From the NCBI GenBank assembly GCA_934254815.1, contig CAKQME010000002.1, positions 122,842 through 186,841 of the forward strand: a stretch of DNA of 64,000 nucleotides, given 5' to 3'. Both the position numbers and the translations under genes were made by a program. The stretch comes from an uncultured Clostridia bacterium. GTDB taxonomy: Bacteria; Bacillota; Clostridia; Christensenellales; Borkfalkiaceae. Positions 1 through 9,640 of this stretch are shown one piece after another. Within the stretch, counting starts at the first letter, position 1. Every line of letters begins with the position of its first letter. The notes under the pieces were generated by a model. It was not told the origin of the DNA, did not search any database, and was given only the letters and a program-made list of their open reading frames with translations.

Positions 1-23
1 GCAGTAAAAACAGAGGTGAAAGG

Positions 24-3000
24 ATGAATTTGTATCGAATTAAAACTCGTTCGATAATCGCTTTAATAACGGCTTTATGTATATCGGCGGCATGCGCGTT
101 ATTCGCGTTTAAAACCGTCAAAGCCGGAAGCGGTGAAAGAGAACAAGGCTCGGATATAGTCTTATCCGACGATTTTACGACTACGCCTAACGGCGGTGCA
201 ACCGTCGGCAAGGTCGATAACGTTGTGTTTGACAATAACGCTACTTACGGCGCAGTTACGGGCAGTAAGTGGGATACGAAAGTCAGCGGCGGTACGGGGT
301 CGGTTGTATATGAAATATCCGCCGACAACGGGTACGCTATAAACGGCGGAAAAATAAAATTTACAGCCGGTATCGGTCACGGCAACGGCAGATACTGGTG
401 GAACTCCACGCATTACGGCGGGCAGAATAAACTCGGCGCCGATTTTACAGTTTACGTCGGATACGACGGCGAAAATTGGAATAAAATTTATAACGATTTC
501 AGCGATAACGGTACAATAACCCGTAATCAGGACGGCTGGGCGGAAAACGGTAAATTTTCTCCCGAATTGCAATTGGACGAAATTATTTCTGCCACAAGCA
601 AACTGTATGTAAAGTTCGAACTATATAATTTCAGTTGTGAAGAGATATGGGTCGATAATGAAAAAGACGGAATATTTTTAGGCAATATGGGTGTGTTTTT
701 GTATAATACTTCGATAGAAGTTACTCAGAAAGAACTCAGCGTAACTACCGTGTCCGACGATTTCACGGCAGCCGGAAAAACTGGCGTTACATATTGCAAC
801 GCTTATTCGCATAAAGGGCTTACTTCCGACGAAAACAGCGGCGGACATAATATGTTCGGGCTTGTTCCGTCTGAAAAATGGGATGCGAAAATCAAAATGG
901 GTACGGGCGAACTCGTATATAAACTTACCGCCGACGGCGGGGAGGTGTTCGGCAATACTTCGCTCGAAATAGATTTGAAATATTTTGCCGTATCCGATAC
1001 CTATCGTAACGGCAATGCGAACGTTCTGGTATCTTTGGGATACGATCTGACGAATTACGAAACAGTCTATAACCTGTATAATGAAAAAGGGATAGGAACT
1101 TCGCAGGAACGCAGTGTATTAAAAGTGCCGCTTACCGAATACGCTTCGGGCTATCAGACGTTATACGTTAAAATAACCGTCGTTTGCCCCGAAGTAGAAG
1201 CAAATCTGCAAAGCGTTCCCGTGTGTCTGTACGGCGTAAAACTGACTGCTGAAAACATAACGGCGGTTAAGGACAGAATAAACGTATCTTCTTCGTTCGG
1301 TAAAGATAAGCGAGCGAATATCGTCGGCAATTTCGACGGAATAGTCGACGCAAAAAACGTGTGCGACGGTAATTACTCGTTCGGGCTTATACCGTCTTCG
1401 GCATGGGACGGCTCTGTTACGGCAGGCGACGGATATATAACGTATAAGTTGACGTCGGAGCAAGGCAAGGCTTTTAAAAATCTTAATCTCGGCGTGGCGT
1501 TCAGGTTATTGAAAGGCGCGAATATAGTTATTTCCGTTTCCGACGACGGAAATAATTTCACCCCGTTTTACGACGTTGTGAAAAAAGAGGACGAAAACGC
1601 ATATAAAAACCCGCAGGAACATCCGTCGGGTAACGAAATGTATTATTACAGAACGCTCGATCTCGACCTTAAGTCGGCAATAGAATTTTCGGAAGTCGTT
1701 TACGTCAGAATCGCAATGTGTCACCCCGCAGAAAAGGTGCAATTGCAACAGCTGAAAACGCTCATATATTCCGTAAGTTTCGGCGCGAATATCACGGATA
1801 AAATAGATGGCGCGGGGTCGATTTCGTATAATCTCGACGGCGGGTATTACGAAAACGGACAGAGCAATCCGTCTTTCTACCGCGAAAACGACGATATCGA
1901 ACTTGTATCGCCCGTAAAGAAGTATTATACGTTCTGCGGTTGGTTCGCGTCTTCCGATTTTTCGGGCGACCCGATATTAAAACTCGATACGAGCGTAATT
2001 AAAAACTACAGACTTTTCGCAAAGTGGGAGGATGCCGAATATACTTACTCAATTATCGTCGCGGGCGACGGAAAAGGCGAGGTAAAAGTAAACGGCGGCG
2101 CTTTTGACGGCAATCCGTTTAAAGTAAAGGCGAAAAGCGACGTTAAAATAAGTTTGAGCGTAGAAGAAAATTCGCTTATCTGCGGAGTTGTCGTCGACGG
2201 CGAAGACGTAAGGCTTGACGGCAATTCGGAGTATATTGTTTCAAGCGCGGAGAAAGACCGCGAAATAGAGGTTACGTTTTTGGCTCGCGCGACGCATACG
2301 GGAGATTTTTCGATAGATTACTCAGATAATAAGATTTACGGCAATAAGTGGAAAATCGGGTTATACGATTACGCGAATCTGTATATAACCGACGAAGCCT
2401 ATCATATGCTCGGTATAAACGGCGGCGAGGGGTATCTTGTTTATAAGTTCGAAGCTCCTGCGGGCAAGACGTTCGAAAGCATTGAAATCACGTCGGTTGC
2501 TAAACTTTTCGATTATTTCTGTCTTAAAACTCGCGAAAAAGTCAATTATTCGGTCGGTTACGACGGCGAAAATTACACGCTCGTGTATGAAAGCCCCATA
2601 ACCCGCGTAGGCGATAATATAAAAGAGATTACCCGCGACCTTACCGAATGGGTCAACGGACGGAAAACGTTTTTCCTTAAAATAGACGTCGGCAGTAACT
2701 CGACTAACTGGACGTTGTTGAAATCGTTGTCTGTTAAAGTAGATTACGAAAAAGTCGAAACGATAGTGAATTACGGCGGAATTTACGAAGAAGCGTATTA
2801 TACGCAGTATAAAGGCGATAAATTCGACAGATCGGTTATTTCACCGAGAAACGGCGTTGCGCTTTTGTCCGACGAGATTTTTACCGACAGCGGGTATACG
2901 GAAATTTTCGACTTAAATTCGACGGTAGAAAACGATTTGAAATTGTTCGTAAAATGCGCGGGCGCAAGCGGTAAATTAGAATACGATTTAGACGGCGGCG

Positions 3001-3566
3001 TAAACGATTCGAGAAATATCGGAACTTACGATTCTTCTTCCGACGTGTACGTTTACGAGCCTACAAAGCAGGGTTATATATTTGCCGGTTGGTATGTCGA
3101 CGAAGCGAGAACGGTATTGTTTGAAAAAATCGTCGCAGGAAGAACGGGAGATATAAAGCTCTACGCAAAATGGATAAAGGACTCGCCCGTGGTAAAACTG
3201 TATAAGATAACTTACGAACTTAACGGCGGTACAAACGGCGATAATCCCGACGAGATATTGTCAAACGAAAAAATAACGTTGAAAAATGCTACCAAAACAG
3301 GCTGTGTTTTCGACGGTTGGTATCTGGGAAATAAAAAAATCGACGAACTTGACGGCGCGGAACTTACTTCCGATATAACCTTAACGGCAAGATTTACTTC
3401 CGACGGCGGCGACAGTTCGGGCGGAAACAGTTCCGCAAGCGACGGTTCGGGCGAAATAAGCGGCGGCTGTAACGGTTGTAAAGGCGAAGCGTCGCTTGCG
3501 CTTACCGGTATATTGACGGCGTGCGCGCTTGTGTTTGTTAAAAAGATTTCGGAGGCGAAGAGATGA
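24..3566 (+). CDS. Secreted InlB-repeat surface protein with Gly/Cys C-terminal anchor
   Basis: A 1180-residue secreted protein of unknown substrate. The first 35 residues form a signal peptide (basic start, hydrophobic core, AFKTVKAG end). Residues about 50-590 hold three similar beta-rich modules, each containing a 'VVYEISADNG / LVYKLTADGG / ITYKLTSEQG'-type strand, that look like carbohydrate-binding-like jelly rolls; a fourth lies near 775-920. Listeria-Bacteroides (InlB/Flg_new) repeats with the hallmark GGW/F...Y/FAKW pattern lie near 590-662, 983-1050 and 1060-1123. The tail has a Ser/Gly linker, GGCNGCKG, a hydrophobic helix and the basic end KKISEAKR; two other proteins of the window end alike. 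A Shine-Dalgarno sequence (gaggtgaaagg) precedes the ATG. The next gene overlaps it by four bases (ATGA), so both are probably translated together. The function is inferred only as adhesion or glycan binding. Confidence 0.8.
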   Translation: MNLYRIKTRSIIALITALCISAACALFAFKTVKAGSGEREQGSDIVLSDDFTTTPNGGATVGKVDNVVFDNNATYGAVTGSKWDTKVSGGTGSVVYEISADNGYAINGGKIKFTAGIGHGNGRYWWNSTHYGGQNKLGADFTVYVGYDGENWNKIYNDFSDNGTITRNQDGWAENGKFSPELQLDEIISATSKLYVKFELYNFSCEEIWVDNEKDGIFLGNMGVFLYNTSIEVTQKELSVTTVSDDFTAAGKTGVTYCNAYSHKGLTSDENSGGHNMFGLVPSEKWDAKIKMGTGELVYKLTADGGEVFGNTSLEIDLKYFAVSDTYRNGNANVLVSLGYDLTNYETVYNLYNEKGIGTSQERSVLKVPLTEYASGYQTLYVKITVVCPEVEANLQSVPVCLYGVKLTAENITAVKDRINVSSSFGKDKRANIVGNFDGIVDAKNVCDGNYSFGLIPSSAWDGSVTAGDGYITYKLTSEQGKAFKNLNLGVAFRLLKGANIVISVSDDGNNFTPFYDVVKKEDENAYKNPQEHPSGNEMYYYRTLDLDLKSAIEFSEVVYVRIAMCHPAEKVQLQQLKTLIYSVSFGANITDKIDGAGSISYNLDGGYYENGQSNPSFYRENDDIELVSPVKKYYTFCGWFASSDFSGDPILKLDTSVIKNYRLFAKWEDAEYTYSIIVAGDGKGEVKVNGGAFDGNPFKVKAKSDVKISLSVEENSLICGVVVDGEDVRLDGNSEYIVSSAEKDREIEVTFLARATHTGDFSIDYSDNKIYGNKWKIGLYDYANLYITDEAYHMLGINGGEGYLVYKFEAPAGKTFESIEITSVAKLFDYFCLKTREKVNYSVGYDGENYTLVYESPITRVGDNIKEITRDLTEWVNGRKTFFLKIDVGSNSTNWTLLKSLSVKVDYEKVETIVNYGGIYEEAYYTQYKGDKFDRSVISPRNGVALLSDEIFTDSGYTEIFDLNSTVENDLKLFVKCAGASGKLEYDLDGGVNDSRNIGTYDSSSDVYVYEPTKQGYIFAGWYVDEARTVLFEKIVAGRTGDIKLYAKWIKDSPVVKLYKITYELNGGTNGDNPDEILSNEKITLKNATKTGCVFDGWYLGNKKIDELDGAELTSDITLTARFTSDGGDSSGGNSSASDGSGEISGGCNGCKGEASLALTGILTACALVFVKKISEAKR

Positions 3567-6166
3567 AAAGAATGATCGTTGCTTTGCTCGGCGTAATATG
3601 CGTTGCGGCTACCGTGATTTTTGCGGGCGCGTTTGTAAATACGAAAAATAAAGTAAACGCTGCGGGAGACGAAAAGTTGGGCGGCAGATGGTATAAACAG
3701 ACTTCCGTCGATACGACGGTAGATAAAAATGCAGGCGACTTTTCCGTTATTGCCATGGGCGATCAGCAGATAGTCGAACACAGCGATAAAAAATATCTTG
3801 AATATTCTTACGATTATATAGCCGAACACGCGGCGGATATGAACCTTAAAATGTACGTCAATCTGGGCGATATCTTCGACGTTGTCGATTTCTGCGACAA
3901 TATAGGCGGGTACAATCAGAACGATAAGAACGGCAGAAACCGCGGCGCGGACGATTCTAATAAATATTTCTGGCAGCAACAGCGTTTCGTAAGCGAACAG
4001 ATAAAGAAACTCGAAGACGCTTCCGTTCCCGTCGCGCTCACTATGGGTAACCACGATTACGAGGATATGGCGGCATCTTACCGTATCAATAAGACGTTTA
4101 ACGAAGCTTTTCCGTTATCGCGCTTCAGCGGTAATTCGTATTTCGGCGGAAGTTTATACGAAGATATCGAATGCGCCTACTATTATTTCGAAAACGATTT
4201 CGCCCCGACCGACGCGAGATATAAAAAGTATATGGTACTCGTGCTGGGTTTAAACCCCGACGAGGAAATGATAGCGTGGGCTAATAAAATAGCGGAAGAA
4301 AATTCCGATAGAAAAATCATAGTATCTACGCACGCGTATTTTGCGGGCAATCAGTTGTACGATAAAGGCACCGAACTGTGGAATAAATTTATTTCCCGCC
4401 ATTCGAATATAATAATGACTATTTGCGGTCACGACTGGGTTGACGGAAGTATAATAAAGCGTGTAGACTACGGCGTGAACGGCAACGCGGTTTATCAGTT
4501 TATGATAAATACGCAGGGCGAAGAATTCGGCGGTCTGGGCGTTTTCGCTCAGATGATTTTCCGCGCCGACGATACGGTCGATCTTGCGTATTACGCGCCG
4601 GCTGTAGACGGTTACGCCTCCGAACTCGTAACTCTCGATACGCAGGGCAGATATTTTACCGAAAACAGTCAGTTCTCGTTCGATCTTGCCATGAAGAAAT
4701 TATCGCTCGATAAAACCGGCGAAACGCTTGTCGGAAACGAAGTTAAAAGTTCGTCGATAAAAGAGAATTACGCGGCTTATAAGGCGAATAACGGCAGGTG
4801 GCTTAAAGCCGTATACGCATATAAAAACGTAAAAATCAAAGACGGCGCGGGGCTTGTGAGCGACGGAACGGGATATATAGTTTATAAACTTTCCGCCGGC
4901 GACGACCGCAGATTTAAAGGTCTTTCGGTTCATACTCTCGGAGAGTTGACAAAGGGCGCGAGAAACGCGTATCAGATAGATTTGTCTTGCGACGGCGAAA
5001 ATTACGTTACCGCCTTGTATAACGATTGCTTTACGGGTACGCTCGGTGAAGTTCAATATATGGATAGTTACGCAAGGGGTGCGCGTGACCTTTACGTTAA
5101 AATTTATCTTGGAGAAAACGGCGGGGCGAGAATATCGTCGATAAGCTTTACGGGCGAAACTGTTCAGACGGTTTTCGGTGATACGGTCGATATAAATTAT
5201 GCTTATTCGGACAACGGTAAATATAACGTTTCGAACTGGCGCGACGGAGTGTACGACTATCTCGACGCCGTGTATTTCAACGGCTTGCTCGGTTCGGGCG
5301 GTTCATATAAAAACGGTAAGTATTGCGATCACGAGGGCGGCAAGGCAAGCATTGTATATCGCATTGAAAGCGGAAAAAACAATAAGTTTACTTCTCTTTC
5401 GCTCGGCGTAAATATAAAGGCGGATAACATTAACAGAACGTACTCCTTTAATGCGAGACACGTTTCGCATACCTATACCGATGCCGACGGCAAAACCGTC
5501 ACGGACGAGGCGGATATACCCGGCGGCGAATACCCTTTCAAAAATAAAGACACTTTGTACGCGTTAAGGGTATGGGTAAGCGTAGACGGCGGCGAATATG
5601 TCCGCGTTGCTTCTTACGATAACTCGGAAATAAACGGAGTAAAAGATATAGCTCTCGATCTTAGCACCTATGTCGCGGGCGGTAAAGACCTGCTCGTTAA
5701 ACTCGAATATTTCGGAATAACCTGGACGGGGACGGCTATAAATAACGTTTCAATTCAGGCTGATACCGAAAAAACGACTGCCGACGAGCCTACGCTCAAT
5801 TTAAACGGCGGTACGGTTTACGGCGAAAATTACGAAAACCCCGTAAAAGACGGTTATCGTTTCGGCGGCTGGCATGTAGGCTCTGTCGACGGCGAGCTTA
5901 CTACCGTAGAAGCCGAAAAGGGCAAAGCCGTAGAGCTTTACGCCAAGTGGCTTAAAATCTCCCGTATAGTCTACGTTATGGACGGCGGCGAGAACTCCGC
6001 CGAAAATCCGACGATAATCGTCGAGGGCGAAAATATAAAATTATCCGACCCCGAAAAATCGGGCTACGAATTTGTAGGCTGGTTCGACGAAAACGGATTA
6101 AAAACGGATAGCGTGACTTCCGACGGGCGGCTCGTCGTCGTATACGCGATATGGCGTAAAATATAA
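3563..6166 (+). CDS. Secreted calcineurin-like phosphoesterase with InlB repeats
   Basis: An 867-residue exported metallophosphoesterase. Residues 1-33 are a signal peptide. The catalytic domain (about 50-360) shows the family's metal-binding blocks in order: MGDQQ near 65, NLGDIFD near 100, TMGNHDYED near 161, STHAYF near 254 and CGHDW near 287. Two beta-sandwich-like modules related to those of the upstream protein follow (about 395-530 and 550-740), then two Listeria-Bacteroides repeats (about 750-867) ending the protein without a membrane anchor. The start codon overlaps the upstream stop (ATGA), implying translational coupling. Known relatives are metal-dependent phosphatases or nucleotidases acting outside the cell; the substrate here cannot be told. 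The combination of phosphatase and surface repeats suggests scavenging of phosphate from a matrix or host glycan. Confidence 0.82.
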   Translation: MKRMIVALLGVICVAATVIFAGAFVNTKNKVNAAGDEKLGGRWYKQTSVDTTVDKNAGDFSVIAMGDQQIVEHSDKKYLEYSYDYIAEHAADMNLKMYVNLGDIFDVVDFCDNIGGYNQNDKNGRNRGADDSNKYFWQQQRFVSEQIKKLEDASVPVALTMGNHDYEDMAASYRINKTFNEAFPLSRFSGNSYFGGSLYEDIECAYYYFENDFAPTDARYKKYMVLVLGLNPDEEMIAWANKIAEENSDRKIIVSTHAYFAGNQLYDKGTELWNKFISRHSNIIMTICGHDWVDGSIIKRVDYGVNGNAVYQFMINTQGEEFGGLGVFAQMIFRADDTVDLAYYAPAVDGYASELVTLDTQGRYFTENSQFSFDLAMKKLSLDKTGETLVGNEVKSSSIKENYAAYKANNGRWLKAVYAYKNVKIKDGAGLVSDGTGYIVYKLSAGDDRRFKGLSVHTLGELTKGARNAYQIDLSCDGENYVTALYNDCFTGTLGEVQYMDSYARGARDLYVKIYLGENGGARISSISFTGETVQTVFGDTVDINYAYSDNGKYNVSNWRDGVYDYLDAVYFNGLLGSGGSYKNGKYCDHEGGKASIVYRIESGKNNKFTSLSLGVNIKADNINRTYSFNARHVSHTYTDADGKTVTDEADIPGGEYPFKNKDTLYALRVWVSVDGGEYVRVASYDNSEINGVKDIALDLSTYVAGGKDLLVKLEYFGITWTGTAINNVSIQADTEKTTADEPTLNLNGGTVYGENYENPVKDGYRFGGWHVGSVDGELTTVEAEKGKAVELYAKWLKISRIVYVMDGGENSAENPTIIVEGENIKLSDPEKSGYEFVGWFDENGLKTDSVTSDGRLVVVYAIWRKI

Positions 6167-6189
6167 TAATTTTTAACGGCGTCATAAAG

Positions 6190-6232
6190 ACCGCCGCGCT
6201 CAATTTTTAAAAAGCGCGGCGGTAATTTTTTT
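6190..6232 (+). terminator. Intrinsic terminator of the surface-protein pair
   Basis: An 11-bp perfect GC-rich stem (ACCGCCGCGCT with its complement), a 12-base loop and then AATTTTTTT. It closes the two-gene surface operon and precedes the next promoter. Confidence 0.9.
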
Positions 6233-6247
6233 GCCTTTAAAAAATCG

Positions 6248-6276
6248 TTGACAAAAATTTCTGTAAGTGGTATAGT
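6248..6276 (+). promoter_or_regulatory. Promoter of the TetR-family gene
   Basis: TTGACA at 6248-6253, 17-base spacer, TATAGT at 6271-6276. A TTG at 6248 is in frame with the downstream gene but is part of the -35 box, so the protein must start later, at 6311. Confidence 0.85.
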
Positions 6277-6310
6277 GTTATATATCAAATGTTATTTAAA
6301 GGAAGATCAA

Positions 6311-6964
6311 ATGCCGCCTAAGTTTAAATTTACGAAAGACGAAATGATATCCGCCGCGTTGAACGTGGCGCGCCGTAACGGAATCGAAGCCGTAACGGCG
6401 CGTTCGATAGCCAAAGAGTTAGGCGTTTCCACGCAACCCGTGTTTACCTGCTTTTCTTCTATGGAAGAAGCGAAAAGAGAAATCGTTTTCGCCGCCCGCG
6501 GAATTTTCGAAGAGTACGTCGGTAACGGGCTGAAAGAAAGAATTCCGTTTTTCGGTTACGGCAGGGCGTATCTTAAATTCGCCAAAGAAGAGCCTAATCT
6601 TTATAAATTGTTGTTTTTAACCGCGCCCGACGAGTGGATAGACGGTGCGATGGCGGAAATGAAACGCTCGCAGAGCGAACTGAGAGCTTCGCTTGTAAAA
6701 ATTTATAATATTTCCGGTGACGAAGCCGACTTGTTTTTCCGCGACCTGTGGCTTGTCGTGCATAGTCTCGCTACGCTTATCGTTACGGGTTGTTGCCCGT
6801 ATACCGACGAAGAGCTTGGCAAAATTCTCACGGGTTTCAGCGTAAGCATATGTAAGGCGATAAAGGAAATCGCAGGGTTTTCCGAAGAAAATTTCGACAG
6901 AGACGAAGTGTTCGCAAAGCTTATCGAAATTAAAGATACAAAAGACGGAAAAGAACGCGAATAG
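6311..6964 (+). CDS. TetR/AcrR-family transcriptional regulator
   Basis: A 217-residue one-domain repressor type. The N-terminal helix-turn-helix is clear (TKDEMISAALNVARRNGIEA, then TARSIAKELGVSTQPVF), and the rest is an all-helical ligand-binding and dimer domain typical of TetR/AcrR proteins. The start was set at the ATG at 6311, which has a ribosome site (aaaggaaga) and lies about 30 bases after the predicted transcription start. It stands alone between a terminator and the fucose isomerase promoter. Possible targets are itself or the neighbouring fucI gene, but no shared operator was seen. Ligand unknown. Confidence 0.85.
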   Translation: MPPKFKFTKDEMISAALNVARRNGIEAVTARSIAKELGVSTQPVFTCFSSMEEAKREIVFAARGIFEEYVGNGLKERIPFFGYGRAYLKFAKEEPNLYKLLFLTAPDEWIDGAMAEMKRSQSELRASLVKIYNISGDEADLFFRDLWLVVHSLATLIVTGCCPYTDEELGKILTGFSVSICKAIKEIAGFSEENFDRDEVFAKLIEIKDTKDGKERE

Positions 6965-6998
6965 CAGCAAAATTCAATAGAAAATTTTAAATTTCGGG

Positions 6999-7027
6999 TT
7001 GACAATAAAGCATAAACGTGATATCAT
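6999..7027 (+). promoter_or_regulatory. Promoter of fucI
   Basis: TTGACA at 6999-7004, 17-base spacer, TATCAT at 7022-7027, followed by a strong ribosome site (aaaggagag) at 7051 ahead of the ATG at 7067. Confidence 0.8.
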
Positions 7028-7066
7028 TAAATCACAAAAACCATTAAAATAAAGGAGAGAAAATTT

Positions 7067-8869
7067 ATGGCTAAATCAAGACTTATAGGGGAATATCCCG
7101 TTATCGGAATAAGACCGACTATCGACGGCAGACGCGGAAAAATCAAGGTTCGCGAAAGTCTGGAAGATCAGACTATGAACATGGCTAAATCCGCCGCTAA
7201 ACTCATCGAAGAAAACGTTTTTTATTCTAACGGCGAACACGTTAAAGTAATAATAGCCGACACGACTATCGGCAGAGTAGCCGAAGCCGCGGCGTGCGCC
7301 GATAAATTCAAAAAGGCGGGCGTAGATATAACGCTTACGGTTACGCCTTGCTGGTGTTACGGCGCCGAGACTATGGATATGGACCCTATGACTATAAAAG
7401 CGGTATGGGGCTTTAACGGAACCGAAAGACCGGGCGCGGTTTATCTTGCGTCGGTTCTTGCGACTCACGCGCAGAAAGGTTTGCCCGCGTTCGGTATTTA
7501 CGGTCACGAAGTGCAGGAAGCCGACGACACGTCTATCCCATGCGACGTACAGGAAAAGATTTTGCGTTTTGCTCGCGCGGCTGTTGCCGTCGCTACTATG
7601 CGCGGTAAATCGTATTTGCAGATCGGTTCGGTCACAATGGGTATCGGCGGCTCGATAATAAGCCCCGAATTTTTCGAAGAATATCTCGGCATGAGAGTCG
7701 AAAGCGTAGACGAGGTTGAAATTATCCGCAGAATGACCGAGGGTATTTACGACAGAACCGAATATAAAAAGGCTCTTGCATGGGTTAAGGAAAAATGCAG
7801 ACCCGATTTCGATAAAAACCCCGAAGAATTGCAGAAAACTCCCGCTCAGAAAGAAAAAGACTGGGAATTTACCGCTAAAATGGCGTGCATTATAAAGGAT
7901 TTGTTCAACGGCAATAAGAGACTTCCGAAAGGCAGAGAAGAAGAAATGGTCGGTCACAACGCGATTGTCGGCGGCTTCCAGGGGCAGAGACAGTGGACGG
8001 ACTTCTATCCCAACTGCGATTTCCCCGAAAGTATTCTTAACTCTTCGTTCGACTGGAACGGCGCGAGAGAGCCGTACATTTTAGGTACGGAAAACGACAC
8101 GCTCAACGCGACGAGTATGTTGTTTATGAAACTTTTAACCGGCAGAGCGCAGATGTTTGCCGACGTTCGCACTTACTGGTCGGGCGAATCGGTAAAGAGG
8201 GTTACGGGCTATGAGTTAGAGGGGCACGCCAAAGAAGCCGACGGCTTTATTCACCTTATCAATTCGGGCGCATGTTGCGTTGACGCTTGCGGCGAAGTTA
8301 AAGACGAAAACGGCAACGCCGTAATGAAAAAGTGGTGGGAAGTCACCGATAAAGATATCGACACGATGATGAACGCCACTACATGGCCTTACGCCGATTT
8401 GGGATACTTCCGCGGCGGCGGTTATTCGTCGAGATTCGTAACCCGTGCTGAAATGCCCGCTACTATGATAAGACTTAATCTTATAAAGGGTTTAGGTCCT
8501 GTTTTGCAGATAGTCGAGGGCTGGACGGTTAAACTTCCCGACGAAGTTACCGATAAACTCTGGAAGAGAACCGACTATACATGGCCTTGCACATGGTTTG
8601 CTCCGAGAGTAACGGGCGAGGGCGCGTTTAAATCGGCTTACGACGTTATGAATAACTGGGGCGCAAACCACGGCGCGATTTCTTACGGACATATCGGCGC
8701 AGACTTAATCACAATGTGTTCTATGCTTCGCATACCCGTTTGCATGCACAACGTCGACGAAAAGGATATTTATCGTCCTGCGGCTTGGAACGCTTTCGGT
8801 ATGGATAAAGAGGGTCAGGATTATCGTGCCTGTGCCGCCTACGGTCCGATGTATAAGAATATAAGATAA
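7067..8869 (+). CDS. fucI: L-fucose isomerase
   Basis: A 600-residue cytoplasmic ketol isomerase that converts L-fucose to L-fuculose (and often D-arabinose to D-ribulose) with a Mn2+ cofactor, the first step of fucose breakdown. Full length for the family (about 590). The known metal-binding residues are in recognisable context: Glu in TENDTLNA (near 341), Asp in ADVRTYWS (near 364) and His in SYGHIGAD (near 541). The N-terminal block with SLEDQTMNMAKSAA is also typical. It is a single-gene unit with its own promoter and strong ribosome site; no fuculokinase or aldolase lies beside it, so the rest of the pathway must be elsewhere. Fits the glycan-use island later in the window, where deoxy sugars are likely released. 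Confidence 0.95.
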   Translation: MAKSRLIGEYPVIGIRPTIDGRRGKIKVRESLEDQTMNMAKSAAKLIEENVFYSNGEHVKVIIADTTIGRVAEAAACADKFKKAGVDITLTVTPCWCYGAETMDMDPMTIKAVWGFNGTERPGAVYLASVLATHAQKGLPAFGIYGHEVQEADDTSIPCDVQEKILRFARAAVAVATMRGKSYLQIGSVTMGIGGSIISPEFFEEYLGMRVESVDEVEIIRRMTEGIYDRTEYKKALAWVKEKCRPDFDKNPEELQKTPAQKEKDWEFTAKMACIIKDLFNGNKRLPKGREEEMVGHNAIVGGFQGQRQWTDFYPNCDFPESILNSSFDWNGAREPYILGTENDTLNATSMLFMKLLTGRAQMFADVRTYWSGESVKRVTGYELEGHAKEADGFIHLINSGACCVDACGEVKDENGNAVMKKWWEVTDKDIDTMMNATTWPYADLGYFRGGGYSSRFVTRAEMPATMIRLNLIKGLGPVLQIVEGWTVKLPDEVTDKLWKRTDYTWPCTWFAPRVTGEGAFKSAYDVMNNWGANHGAISYGHIGADLITMCSMLRIPVCMHNVDEKDIYRPAAWNAFGMDKEGQDYRACAAYGPMYKNIR

Positions 8870-8935
8870 TAAATATAAATAAAATATCAATCCCGTCGCA
8901 ATTATTTGTTGAAAAACCCGTAAAAACTAATCGTC

Positions 8936-9018
8936 TGTACAATGGGATACTTCGTTTCGCTCGGAACGATAAACTTTATTTGGTCTTATTAAGCATAAGC
9001 GAAATATCTCACTGTACA
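8936..9018. repeat. 83-bp foldback element
   Basis: Imperfect 14-bp terminal inverted repeats (TGTACAaTGgGATA against TGTACAgTGaGATA on the other strand) enclose a second inner pair, TTTCGCT at 8955 and AGCGAAA at 8998, the latter abutting the right arm. It lies in the gene-free stretch 8870-9085. The same plan (outer repeat, then TTTCG...CTCGG and GCGAAA) recurs at 32417-32520. Confidence 0.55.
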
Positions 9019-9085
9019 AGCAATAATAAATTTGAACAGTTTTTCGGCGCATAAGCGGCGGGAATATTTTTGAGAGGAATAAAAA

Positions 9086-9640
9086 ATGAAAAGTTTAAAC
9101 AGAGTACAGACAATGGTGAAAGTATTTAAAATACTTGCGACGATAGCTTTCGTCTGCTGTATTATAAGTACTGTCGGCTGCGCGCTCGGCGCGATAATCG
9201 TCAACGCGGTTGGCGAAAACGCCGAATTTATTAAAATGCTCGAACAAGAGGGCGTGGCTTACGACAGAAACATTTACGTCTGCGCATGCGTGTGCGCCGC
9301 GGTAGAAAGCGTATTAGGTATTTACATAGCGTATCTCAATAAAACGATGTTCAAAAAAGAACTTGAAAAAGGTACGCCTTTCGATAAAGATATCGTAGCT
9401 TTGGTAAGAAAGAACGCGGTAATACAGATTGTCGCGTCAATCGTTGCGGCTATAGCGGTAGCTATTATAATAGCTTGCTTCAACGCGAAACTCGATATCT
9501 CAAACGGCGCGGCGGTAGGTACGGGAATATTCTATTTGTTACTTTCGTTGCTGCTCGATTACGGCGCAGATTTGGCTGCGGAGAAAAAAGAAACCGAAAA
9601 AATTATAGATGACGGAGATCCTTTCGGTGTTGGAGATTAA
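9086..9640 (+). CDS. Small four-helix membrane protein of an ABC operon
   Basis: A 184-residue integral membrane protein with hydrophobic segments at about 14-40, 66-86, 107-130 and 140-160 and a charged C-terminal tail. It resembles DUF2975-type proteins in size and layout but no signature was recognised with certainty. A ribosome site (gagagg) precedes the ATG. Its stop overlaps the proposed start of the following ATPase gene, so it is the first gene of a three-gene operon with an ABC-2 exporter and may be an accessory or sensor subunit. Confidence 0.65.
   Translation: MKSLNRVQTMVKVFKILATIAFVCCIISTVGCALGAIIVNAVGENAEFIKMLEQEGVAYDRNIYVCACVCAAVESVLGIYIAYLNKTMFKKELEKGTPFDKDIVALVRKNAVIQIVASIVAAIAVAIIIACFNAKLDISNGAAVGTGIFYLLLSLLLDYGADLAAEKKETEKIIDDGDPFGVGD

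Noticed and set aside
9609..9626. ATG at 9609 as start of the ABC ATPase
   Set aside because: No ribosome site lies before it, while the GTG at 9627 has GGAG at the right distance and gives the standard N-terminus.
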